A stretch of 64,000 bases of DNA from Bosea sp. Tri-49. Its GTDB lineage: Bacteria > Pseudomonadota > Alphaproteobacteria > Rhizobiales > Beijerinckiaceae. Shown one piece after another: positions 35,251 through 43,111 of the stretch; position 1 is the first letter of the stretch; each line of letters begins with the position of its first letter. The stretch spans positions 2,542,001 to 2,606,000 of the forward strand of contig NZ_CP017946.1 in assembly GCF_003952665.1 (NCBI RefSeq). Direction: 5' to 3'. The notes under the pieces were generated by a model. That model did no database searches, was not told the origin of the DNA, and worked only from the letters and a program-made list of their open reading frames with translations. The position numbers and the translations under genes are program-made.

Positions 35251-36039
35251 TCAGCGCCCAGCCAGCGCGTCCCGCTTCATCAGCAGGGACGCCCCGATCA
35301 CCGCGACCGCCACCGCTGCGATCATGATCGTGCAGGCGGCGTTGATCTCGGGCGTGACGCCGAGGCGAATCGCCGAATAGAGCCGCATCGGCAGCGTCGT
35401 CGCGCCAGGCCCGGTGGTGAAGCTCGCGATGACGAGATCGTCGAGCGAGAGCGTGAAGGCCAGCATCCATGCGGCGGCGATCGCCGGCCAGATCAGCGGT
35501 AGCGTCACCGTCGCAAACGTTTCGAACGGGGTCGCACCGAGATCGCGGGCGGCTTCCTCCAGCGAACGGTCGAAGCCGGCGAGCCTGGCCTGCACGACGA
35601 TGCAGGCGAAGCCGAGACTGAAGGTCGCGTGGGCGATGATCACGGTCCAATAGCCGCGCTCGACATCGCCGGCGACGAAGAGCAGCAGCAGCGACAGGCC
35701 GGTGATCACCTCCGGCATCACCAAGGGCGCCATCACCATGCCTGAGAACAGGGTGCGGCCCACGAAGACCAGGTAGCGCGTCAGCGCCAGTGCCGCCAGC
35801 GTGCCGAGTATCGTCGCCAGCGTCGCCGAGACCAGCGCGACACGGATCGTCAGCCAGGCCGCATCGAGCAGCGGTTGGTTGTTCAGCAGCGCACCGTACC
35901 AGTGCGTCGAGAAGCCACCCCAGACAGTCACCAGCCGCGAGGCATTGAAGGAATAGGCGACCAGCGCGATGATCGGCAGATAAAGGAAAGCAAAGCCGGC
36001 GACGAGCGCAGCGAGATGGAAGGCTCCAAAGCGCCTCAT
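35251..36039 (-). CDS. potI: Polyamine ABC transporter permease (PotI/PotC-like)
   Basis: 262-residue inner-membrane permease with six predicted helices and the EAA-type loop LEEAARDLGATPFETFATVTLPLIWPAI (read in parts; about residues 165-190). N-terminus LYLPIIALVAYSFNASR fits PotC/PotI. It is the last gene of the potF-G-H-I run and overlaps potH by 4 bases (ATGA). Confidence 0.9.
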   Translation of the reverse strand: MRRFGAFHLAALVAGFAFLYLPIIALVAYSFNASRLVTVWGGFSTHWYGALLNNQPLLDAAWLTIRVALVSATLATILGTLAALALTRYLVFVGRTLFSGMVMAPLVMPEVITGLSLLLLFVAGDVERGYWTVIIAHATFSLGFACIVVQARLAGFDRSLEEAARDLGATPFETFATVTLPLIWPAIAAAWMLAFTLSLDDLVIASFTTGPGATTLPMRLYSAIRLGVTPEINAACTIMIAAVAVAVIGASLLMKRDALAGR

Positions 36040-36950
36040 CGCACGCTGGCCTCCCCTTGTCCGCGCGCCCGCTGCAGCAGCATCAGCGGCAGGACGAGGA
36101 CGACGAGCAGCACGATCGCCACCGCCGAGGCCAGCGGCCAGTCGCGATTGGAGAAGAACTCGTTCCAGAGCACCTTGCCGACCATCAGCGTGTCGGAACC
36201 GCCGAGCAGATCAGGGATGACGAACTCGCCGATCGCCGGGATGAAGACCAGGGCCGAGCCGGCGAGGATGCCGGGAATCGAAAGCGGCAAGGTCACGGTC
36301 AGGAAGGTGGTCAGCGGCGTCGCGCCAAGATCGGACGCCGCCTCCAGCAAGGTGCCGTCGAGCTTCTGCAGCGTCGAGAACAGCGGCAGCACCATGAAGG
36401 GCAGATAGGAATAGACCATGCCGATCAGCACGGCGGCATCGGTGTTGAGCAGGCGCAGAGGCTCAGTTGTCAGCCCGATCCCCATCAGCGCCATGTCGAG
36501 CAACCCGTCCGGCCGCAGGATGCCGATCCAAGCGTAGACGCGGATCAGGAACGAGGTCCAGAACGGCAGGATGACGAGGACGAGCAGGATGCCCTGCCAG
36601 CGCTTGGGCGCCAGCGCCATTGCATAGGCGAGCGGGTAGCCGATCGCGAGCGCGATCAGCGTCGTCAGCGCTGCGATACGCAGCGAGGAAAGATAGCTCT
36701 GCCAATAGAGCGGATCGTCGCCGAGCAGGCGGAAATTCTCGAAATCGAGCGCAACCAGGAACTCGCCGAGCTGGCTGATGCCGGGGAAATGCGGTGCATA
36801 GGGCGGCTGGTCGGTCGCGGCGTCGGAGAGTGCGATCCTGAGCACGATGACGAAGGGCGCGAGGAAAAAAGCGACAAGCCAAAGATAAGGGATGGCCGCG
36901 ACCAGCAGGCCTCGCCCGGTCCCGCTGCTTCGGGGAACCGGCGTGCTCAC
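36036..36950 (-). CDS. potH: Polyamine ABC transporter permease (PotH/PotB-like)
   Basis: 304-residue permease with six helices: N-terminal LLVAAIPYLWLVAFFLAPF, VILPFWTSFLIRVYAWIGILR, and the EAA loop LLEAASDLGATPLTTFLTVTLPLSIPGI (about 210-240; read in parts). It pairs with the next permease to form the channel. Overlaps potG and potI by 4 bases each. Confidence 0.9.
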   Translation of the reverse strand: MSTPVPRSSGTGRGLLVAAIPYLWLVAFFLAPFVIVLRIALSDAATDQPPYAPHFPGISQLGEFLVALDFENFRLLGDDPLYWQSYLSSLRIAALTTLIALAIGYPLAYAMALAPKRWQGILLVLVILPFWTSFLIRVYAWIGILRPDGLLDMALMGIGLTTEPLRLLNTDAAVLIGMVYSYLPFMVLPLFSTLQKLDGTLLEAASDLGATPLTTFLTVTLPLSIPGILAGSALVFIPAIGEFVIPDLLGGSDTLMVGKVLWNEFFSNRDWPLASAVAIVLLVVLVLPLMLLQRARGQGEASVR

Positions 36951-38134
36951 GACGCCAGCACCATGCCGGCCTCGACGTCCCAGGAGAGCCAGACCTTGTC
37001 TTCCCAGGCGAAAGGTCGCTCGATGCGCCGCGTGCGGTTGGTCAGCGAGACCTTGAAGAGCTTGCCCTCGTCGCCGCCGACCATGACCTGGACCATGGTC
37101 ATGTCGCCGAGATAGCCGATGTCCCAGATCTCGCCGGCGACCTTGTTGACGCCCTGCTGCGGCTCGTCATGGCTGAGTACGATCTTCTCAGGGCGCAGGC
37201 CGACGGTGAGCGCATCCCCCGGCCGGCAGCTTGGGGCATCCTCGTCGAGCTCGATCACACCAACGGGAAGGCTCTCCAACGTGACGAGATCGCCGTCGAC
37301 AGCTGTCACCCTGGCCTCGATCAGGTTGATGTCGCCGACGAACTCCGCGACGAAGCGGCTCGACGGCGCCTCGTAGATCAGGTCGGGTGGCGCGATCTGG
37401 AGCAGCCGGCCATGGTCCATCACCGCCATGCGGTCGGCCATGGTCATGGCCTCGTCCTGATCGTGCGTGACGACCATGAAGGTCAAACCGAGATCGGCCT
37501 GCAGGTCCATCAGCTCATATTGCGTCTCTTCGCGCAGTTTCTTGTCGAGCGCGCCCAGGGGCTCGTCGAGCAGGAGCAGCTTGGGCTGCTTGACCAAGGC
37601 ACGGGCGAGCGCGACGCGCTGGCGCTGGCCGCCGGAAAGCTGGTCAGGCCAGCGCTTCTCCAGACCAACGAGCCGGACGCGCCCGAGCATGGCGTCGACC
37701 CGCGCGGCGATCTCCATCTTGGGGAGGCCGTCACGCTTGAGTCCATAGGCGATGTTGTCGCCGACGCTCATATGCGGGAACAGCGCATAGGACTGGAACA
37801 TCATGTTGACCGGCCGCTTGTGCGGCGGCACGGCGGTGATGTCGACGCCGTCGAGGAGGATCTCGCCTTCATCGGGCTGCTCGAAGCCGGCGAGCATGCG
37901 CATCAGCGTGGTCTTGCCGCAGCCGGAGGGGCCCAGCAGCGCGAAGAATTCGCGGTGATGGATCGAGAGCGACAGCCTATCGACGGCTACCACCGCACCG
38001 AAGCGCTTGGTCACGTTGCGGAATTCGACCAACGGCTTGGCAGCAGGGTCGTTCCAGGGCTGGAAGTCGCGCCGGACGCTGCCGGGCGAGGCGCGCCTTC
38101 CACCCGCCTCCGGCCGGCTCGGATCCCTGTTCAC
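36947..38134 (-). CDS. potG: Polyamine ABC transporter ATPase (PotG/PotA-like)
   Basis: 395-residue ATPase. Walker A GPSGCGKTT, signature LSGGQRQRVALARAL, Walker B LLLLDEPLGALD and H-loop VTHDQDEAM are clear. A C-terminal TOBE-like region (about 290-395) includes LTVGLRPEKI. The GTG at 38134 overlaps the potF stop (GTGA), which fixes the start; the longer frame upstream is a shadow of potF. Confidence 0.92.
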   Translation of the reverse strand: MNRDPSRPEAGGRRASPGSVRRDFQPWNDPAAKPLVEFRNVTKRFGAVVAVDRLSLSIHHREFFALLGPSGCGKTTLMRMLAGFEQPDEGEILLDGVDITAVPPHKRPVNMMFQSYALFPHMSVGDNIAYGLKRDGLPKMEIAARVDAMLGRVRLVGLEKRWPDQLSGGQRQRVALARALVKQPKLLLLDEPLGALDKKLREETQYELMDLQADLGLTFMVVTHDQDEAMTMADRMAVMDHGRLLQIAPPDLIYEAPSSRFVAEFVGDINLIEARVTAVDGDLVTLESLPVGVIELDEDAPSCRPGDALTVGLRPEKIVLSHDEPQQGVNKVAGEIWDIGYLGDMTMVQVMVGGDEGKLFKVSLTNRTRRIERPFAWEDKVWLSWDVEAGMVLAS

Positions 38135-39246
38135 CTGCCGCTCTTGACGCGGGTCCACAGCCGGTTGACCACCCGCTGCGTCTTCTGGTCGTAGGGCGTG
38201 ATCGTATAGAGCCGGCCCATCACCGCATCCGGCGGATAGATGCCGGGATTGTCGCGGACCTCGGCTGAAAGCAGCGGCTTGGAGGCTATGTTGCCGTTGG
38301 CGTACTGGATGAAGTCCGAGTTCTTCGCCGCCATGTCGGGACGGTTGACGAAGTCGATGAACTTCAGCGCCGCCTCCTGGTTGCCGGCATCCTTCGGGAT
38401 GACGAAGGAATCGAACCACATCAGCGCGCCTTCCTTCGGGATCGCATAGGCGATCTCGACCTTGTTCTTGGCTTCGCTGGCGCGCTTCCTGGCCTGCAGC
38501 ACGTCGCCGGAATAACCCACCGCCAGGCAGATATCGCCGTTGGCGAGCGCATTGATGTACTCCGACGAGTGGAATTTCTGGATGTGCGGGCGGATCTTGC
38601 GCAGCAGCTCGCCGGCCTTGTTGAGATCGGCCTCGTTCTTCGAATCGGGATCGAGCCCGAGATAGCGCAGCGCCGCCGGGAACATCTCCTCGACCGCATC
38701 GAGCACATGCACCCCGCAATTGGAGAGCTTCTTCAGCTTCTCGGGATCGAAGACGATGTTCCAGCTGTCGATCACGGCGTCGTTGCCGAGCCGCTCCTTC
38801 ACCTTGGAGACGTTGTAGCCGATCGCGGTGGTACCCCACATGTAGTTCGCGGCGAACTTGTTGCCGGGATCGTATTTCGACAGGCGCTTCTGGATCTCGG
38901 GCCAGGCGTTCTTGAGGTTCGGCACCTTGGCGGTGTCGACCGGCGTGTAGAGACCGAGCGGAATGTGCCTGGGCAGGAAGGAGGCGGTGACGACGACGAG
39001 GTCGTAGCCGGTCTTGCCGGCGAGCAGCTTGGTCTCGACCGTCTCCATCTGGTCGAAAGTGTCGTAGACGACGGTGATGCCAGTCTCTTTCTTGAAGGCG
39101 TCGAGCACCTCCGGATTGACGTAATCCGACCAGTTGAAGATGCGCAGTTCCTTATTGTCCTGCGCTCCTGCCGGACCGGCCGCGAGAGCGAGCCCGAAAG
39201 CCGCCGCAGCGGCCAACCCATGCATAACCGACGTCAAAGTGCGCAA
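38131..39246 (-). CDS. potF: Polyamine-binding periplasmic protein (PotF/PotD-like)
   Basis: 371 residues with signal peptide (about 1-28, ending AGA). Binding-protein pattern: LRIFNWSDYVNPEVLDAF, then the middle domain with YMWGTTAIGYNVSKVK and C-terminal FVNRPDMAAKNSDFIQYANGN. Polyamine specificity (putrescine or spermidine) is by family; other oligocationic ligands cannot be excluded. First gene of the importer operon. Confidence 0.92.
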   Translation of the reverse strand: MRTLTSVMHGLAAAAAFGLALAAGPAGAQDNKELRIFNWSDYVNPEVLDAFKKETGITVVYDTFDQMETVETKLLAGKTGYDLVVVTASFLPRHIPLGLYTPVDTAKVPNLKNAWPEIQKRLSKYDPGNKFAANYMWGTTAIGYNVSKVKERLGNDAVIDSWNIVFDPEKLKKLSNCGVHVLDAVEEMFPAALRYLGLDPDSKNEADLNKAGELLRKIRPHIQKFHSSEYINALANGDICLAVGYSGDVLQARKRASEAKNKVEIAYAIPKEGALMWFDSFVIPKDAGNQEAALKFIDFVNRPDMAAKNSDFIQYANGNIASKPLLSAEVRDNPGIYPPDAVMGRLYTITPYDQKTQRVVNRLWTRVKSGR

Positions 39247-39378
39247 TCTGCCCCTCCTCTAGATTTCGCGCCGGCAAGCTAGCAGCTTGCGGCCAAGCCT
39301 CAACCTCGATTTCGTGATCGGCGATGCTCCGTCGCGCCTTGTGGCACGGGTGCCGCGCCACCTATTTTCCTCAGGAGT

Positions 39379-40116
39379 ATGATCCGGCGCTTTCTCCTCC
39401 TCTTCACCCTGATTTTCCTGCTCCCGCTCGGCACGCATGCCGCCTGGTGGCAATGGCAGCCGCTCGCGTCCGACTGGGCACGTGCCGACTGGTCGAGCGC
39501 AGCGCTCCTGCCCGCCCCCGGCATCGAGACCGAAGCGACTGTTCATGTCTTCGCTGCCCGCGTCGGCCGCTGGCGCGGCGTCTTCGCCCATCATTCCTGG
39601 GTGGTGGTGAAGGAGAAAAACGCCTCGGCCTACACCCGCTTCGACGTCGTCGGCTGGGGCAATCCGGTGCGCGTCAACGTCCGCGCCGCCGACGGGCGCT
39701 GGTATGGCAACGTGCCGGAGCTGGTCAGCGAGATCAGGGGCACTGCGGCCGAGGCGCTGATCCCGCGCATCCGCGAGGCTGTGAAGAGCTACAGCTACAG
39801 CACGAATGGCTCCTATGCGGCCTGGCCGGGACCCAACTCCAACAGCTTCGTCCAGCATATCCTTGCGGAAGTGCCAGAGCTCGGCCGCGCCCTGCCGCCG
39901 ACGGCGATTGGCAAGGACTGGCGCGGGGACGGCCTTTACGCCGGCTGGACGCCGAGCCGCACCGGTTTGCAAGCCTCGCTTTACGGGCTAGCGGGTGTCA
40001 CGCTCGGCTGGGTCGAGGGCATCGAGATCAATCTGCTCGGCCTCGTCGCCGGCTTCGACCTGCAGCGGCCAGCGCTGAAGCTGCCGGGCTGGGGGCGCAT
40101 CGGCTTCTCGGCCTGA
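39379..40116 (+). CDS. DUF3750 family protein
   Basis: 245 residues with an N-terminal signal or anchor helix (about 1-21). Family blocks: AAVHVFAARVGRWRGVFA-like stretch (VHVFAARVGRWRGVFAHHSW), YTRFDVVGWG, YSYSTNGSYAAWPGPNSNSFVQHIL and a C-terminal LGWVEGIEINLLGL. Peptide H-x-W/N-S/F motifs resemble NlpC-like hydrolase neighbourhoods, but no function is established. Faces the transglycosylase gene with only 3 bases between stops. Confidence 0.82.
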   Translation: MIRRFLLLFTLIFLLPLGTHAAWWQWQPLASDWARADWSSAALLPAPGIETEATVHVFAARVGRWRGVFAHHSWVVVKEKNASAYTRFDVVGWGNPVRVNVRAADGRWYGNVPELVSEIRGTAAEALIPRIREAVKSYSYSTNGSYAAWPGPNSNSFVQHILAEVPELGRALPPTAIGKDWRGDGLYAGWTPSRTGLQASLYGLAGVTLGWVEGIEINLLGLVAGFDLQRPALKLPGWGRIGFSA

Positions 40117-40119
40117 CCG

Positions 40120-40962
40120 TCAATTCCGCAGCACCAGACACGCCCCACCCGCCTGCCGCAGGCGATTGCAGGCCAGCGTCGCCTCGCGCAGGCTCTGCGC
40201 CGGCAACCTGACGCGATAGAAGCGGCCCCTGCCTCGCCCCGGCACGGCAGAGCCCAGGATCATGGTCGGCTTGCCTGATAGCAGCGAGGCGAAACGCGCG
40301 GCGACACGCTGATAGGAGGCGATGGCGCGCGCCTTCGAGGCATTGCCGGCGAGTTGCACCCCAAACGGCCCATAGGCGCCCTCGACCAGCACGGCCGGCG
40401 TCGTGATGCGGATCGAAGCGACTGTGGCGAGGCAGTCGGTCTCCTCCCGCGTCGCCGGGGGCGGAGACTCCCCAGCTCCTAGCCGCCATTCTTCTACGGG
40501 ACGACCGGTGATGAAGCGGACATAGGCCTGCGTCTCGTAGGGCAGCGTGCCGCCGCGCTCGACCCAGCGCGCGACACGGTTCGGCCCGCCATTGTAGGCG
40601 GCTGCGGCGAGGCCGAGATTGCCGAGCTGGTTCTTGAGCGCCGCGAGGAACGACGCCGAAGCCGGGATCGCCGCCTCCGGGTCGAACGGGTCGGCAAGGC
40701 CGCGCTCGTTCGCCGTGCCCGGCATGAACTGGGCAATGCCTTGCGCGCCGGCCGGGCTGACAACGTTTGGCCGGAAGCTGCTCTCGCGCCAGATCAGGCG
40801 CGTGAAGAAAGCGATGGGCAGATCGTGCGTCTTCGCGGCGCCCTCGATCAGGCGGCAAATGGTCTGAGCCACACTCTCGGTCTGCGGCTCGGCCCAGGCC
40901 GAACCGCTGAGGAGCGTGGCGGCGAGCGCCGCAGCGAGAATGCGGCGGCGCCCTGCCCTCAC
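40120..40962 (-). CDS. Lytic transglycosylase (SLT domain) with SPOR domain
   Basis: 280 residues: signal peptide (about 1-24), an SLT catalytic domain (about 30-145) with Glu60 in WRESSF, GAQGIAQFMPGTA and AAYNGGPNRVARW, and a C-terminal SPOR-like region (about 195-280; FGVQLAGNASKARAIASY and FYRVRLPAQSLREA). It cleaves peptidoglycan glycan strands, and the SPOR part would target it to denuded septal glycan. It overlaps the PLP enzyme gene stop by 4 bases. Confidence 0.88.
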   Translation of the reverse strand: MRAGRRRILAAALAATLLSGSAWAEPQTESVAQTICRLIEGAAKTHDLPIAFFTRLIWRESSFRPNVVSPAGAQGIAQFMPGTANERGLADPFDPEAAIPASASFLAALKNQLGNLGLAAAAYNGGPNRVARWVERGGTLPYETQAYVRFITGRPVEEWRLGAGESPPPATREETDCLATVASIRITTPAVLVEGAYGPFGVQLAGNASKARAIASYQRVAARFASLLSGKPTMILGSAVPGRGRGRFYRVRLPAQSLREATLACNRLRQAGGACLVLRN

Positions 40963-42242
40963 GCGGCTTCGAGCGCCTGGGCGAGATCCGAGATCAAGTC
41001 CTCAATGTTCTCGATGCCGACCGAGATCCGGATCAGCGCATCGGTGAGGCCGATCTCCTCGCGCAATTCGCGGGCGACACCGGAATGGGTCATCGCGGCG
41101 GGATGCGAGACCAGCGTCTCGGTGCCGCCGAGGCTGACCGCGAGCTTCATGATCTGGAGATTGTCCAGCACGGCGAAGGCTTCCTTCTCGCCGCCCTTGA
41201 CGTCGAAGGCGAAGGTCGAGCCGGGTGCGCTGCACTGGCGGTCGAACACTGCTTTGCGCGGGTCACCGTCCTCGAGATTGCCGAGATAGTGCACCTTGGC
41301 GACCTTGGGATGCGCCGCGAGATAGTCCGCGACCTTGCGGCCGTTCTCGTTCGAGCGGCTCATGCGGATGTCTAGCGTTTCGAGCGAGCGCATCAGCATC
41401 CAGCAGGAATTGGGATCGAGCTGCGTGCCGAGCGAGCCGCGCCAGGCCTTGACCTGCCGCACCAGCTTTTCCGAGCCGCTGATCGAGCCACCGACGAGAT
41501 CGCTGTGACCGCCGACATATTTGGTCAGCGACAGCAGGCTAAGGTCGGCGCCGTGCTTCAGCGGCTTCTGGAACATCGGCCCCAGCATGGTGTTGTCGAC
41601 AACCACCGGCGGGCGATGGCCCTGCGACTTTTCCAGCTCGTCGGCGATCGCAGCGCAGGCCGAAAGATCGACCAGCCCGTTGGTCGGGTTGGCCGGCGTC
41701 TCGACCAGGATCATCGCGACCCGGCCCTTGGCGGCGGCGGCCTCGGCGACCGCCCGCATCTGCGCGACGTCGATGCCGTCGGTGAAGCCGAAGGGCGTGA
41801 CGCCGAAGGCGCCCATCTGGTTCTTCAGCAAGGTCTCGGTGCCGCCATAGAGCGGCCGGCTGTGGATGATGGTGTCGCCCGGCCGCAGGAAAGCAAAGCA
41901 GGTCGTCGCGATCGCAGCCATACCGCTGGCGAAGACGGCGCATTTCTCGGCCTCGTCCCAGATCGCCAGGCGATCCTCGAGGATCTCCATGTTCGGATGG
42001 TTGAAGCGCGAATAGACTAGGCCCGACTTTTCGCCCGGCTTGAGCTGGCGGCGGCCGGCGGTCAGATCGAAGAAGTCCTTGCCCTGCTGGGCGTTCTCGA
42101 AAACGAAGGTCGAGGTCAGGAAGACCGGCGGCTTGAGCGAGCCTTCCGACATTGCGGGGGAATAACCGAAGCCCATCATCAGGGTCTCGGGATGGAGCCG
42201 GCGATTGGCAATCCGGTCCTTGTGATAGTTGTCGTCGCTCAT
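40959..42242 (-). CDS. Cystathionine gamma-synthase family PLP enzyme
   Basis: 427-residue Cys/Met-metabolism PLP enzyme. Signature SDLSLLSLTKYVGGHSDLVGG-type region with the PLP Lys241, and blocks FASGMAAIAT, SRPLYGGTETL, VETPANPTNGLVDL and SLGGTETLVSHPAAMTHS. It could be a methionine gamma-lyase-like or gamma-synthase enzyme; the specificity is not fixed by sequence. ATG 42242 has AGGAGGC 5 bases upstream. It is divergent from an Lrp regulator, the usual sign that the regulator controls it. Confidence 0.9.
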   Translation of the reverse strand: MSDDNYHKDRIANRRLHPETLMMGFGYSPAMSEGSLKPPVFLTSTFVFENAQQGKDFFDLTAGRRQLKPGEKSGLVYSRFNHPNMEILEDRLAIWDEAEKCAVFASGMAAIATTCFAFLRPGDTIIHSRPLYGGTETLLKNQMGAFGVTPFGFTDGIDVAQMRAVAEAAAAKGRVAMILVETPANPTNGLVDLSACAAIADELEKSQGHRPPVVVDNTMLGPMFQKPLKHGADLSLLSLTKYVGGHSDLVGGSISGSEKLVRQVKAWRGSLGTQLDPNSCWMLMRSLETLDIRMSRSNENGRKVADYLAAHPKVAKVHYLGNLEDGDPRKAVFDRQCSAPGSTFAFDVKGGEKEAFAVLDNLQIMKLAVSLGGTETLVSHPAAMTHSGVARELREEIGLTDALIRISVGIENIEDLISDLAQALEAA

Positions 42243-42252
42243 GATTGCCTCC

Positions 42253-42380
42253 TAGAGCCGGATGATTTCAGATGGAATCGCAAGGCGCTTCCATCTGAAA
42301 TCTGAATCCGTCTCTCACCAAAGAGTTAGAGCAGGATCACAGCGAAAAACCGGTTCCCACTTTTTCGCATCCTGCTCTTG
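42253..42380. repeat. Two-hairpin extragenic repeat in the Lrp / PLP-enzyme control region
   Basis: Two perfect inverted repeats in tandem: GATTTCAGATGGAA / TTCCATCTGAAATC (42264-42277, 42289-42302) and AGAGCAGGAT / ATCCTGCTCT (42328-42337, 42369-42378), the second with an inner GCGAAAAA / TTTTTCGC stem. A very similar element is widely repeated in Bosea, Methylobacterium and relatives (recalled). It starts right next to the ribosome site of the PLP gene and fills half of the 263-base intergenic space; the rest (to 42505) holds a TCTAGAGCA remnant and no gene. Confidence 0.75.
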
Positions 42381-42505
42381 CCGGCCAGCGCGGCCCCGCG
42401 ACACGAGCCTAGGACGATCCTAAGGCCATTGCATGAACGATCACCCGTGCTCTAGAGCAAGATTTTGCAGCTTCCTGCTCACTTGAACGCCCGGAGGAGC
42501 AGATC

Positions 42506-42964
42506 ATGCTCGATACGATCGACCGTCGCATGCTGACCTTGCTGCAGGAGGATGGCCGCATCACCAATCAGGACCTGTCGGAGAAGGTCGGCCTGTCGCC
42601 GACGCCCTGCCTGCGCCGGCTGAAGCGGCTGGAGGAGACCGGCGTCATCAAGGGTTATTCGGCGATCGTCGACCCCAAGGCCTACGGCCTGCCCTTCAGC
42701 GTCTTCGTCTCGGTCCGGCTCAGCCAGCAGAACACGGAGCACATTGCCGAATTCGAGAAGGCGATCGAAAACTGGCCGGAAGTGGCGGAGTGCTACCTGA
42801 TGACCGGCAGCCAGGACTACCTGCTGCGCGTCCTGACCGACGGCATCGAGGGCTATGAGCGCTTCCTGAAGCAGAAGATGACGCGGCTGAAATGCGTCCA
42901 GTCGGTCGAATCCAACTTCGCGCTGGCGACGATCAAGAAGCGGGTCGGTCTGCCGCCGCTGTAG
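42506..42964 (+). CDS. Lrp/AsnC-family transcriptional regulator
   Basis: 152 residues: N-terminal HTH (about 1-60; LQEDGRITNQDLSEKVGLSP and LRRLKRLEETGVIKGYS) and a C-terminal ligand-binding RAM domain (about 65-150; FVSVRLSQQN, YLMTGSQDYLLRV). GGAGGAG-type site upstream. Divergent from the PLP Cys/Met enzyme, so control of it by an amino acid such as methionine is likely but unproven. Confidence 0.93.
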   Translation: MLDTIDRRMLTLLQEDGRITNQDLSEKVGLSPTPCLRRLKRLEETGVIKGYSAIVDPKAYGLPFSVFVSVRLSQQNTEHIAEFEKAIENWPEVAECYLMTGSQDYLLRVLTDGIEGYERFLKQKMTRLKCVQSVESNFALATIKKRVGLPPL

Positions 42965-43111
42965 CTCGGCCATCGGCGCAAGGAACGCACCGCCCTACAT
43001 GCCGGCACGGCAAGGCTGCCATGTGACCATGTACGGTTGCCGCCGCCCGGGCTCCCCCTAAGCTCCACCGGCAAGGCCTGTCGCCAAAGACGGGCCGCAC
43101 GGAGGAACACC

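Noticed and set aside
36947..38839. Extended N-terminus for the polyamine ATPase beyond 38134
   Set aside because: The extra 235 codons lie within potF in another frame and are not protein-like; the GTG at 38134 overlaps the potF stop.
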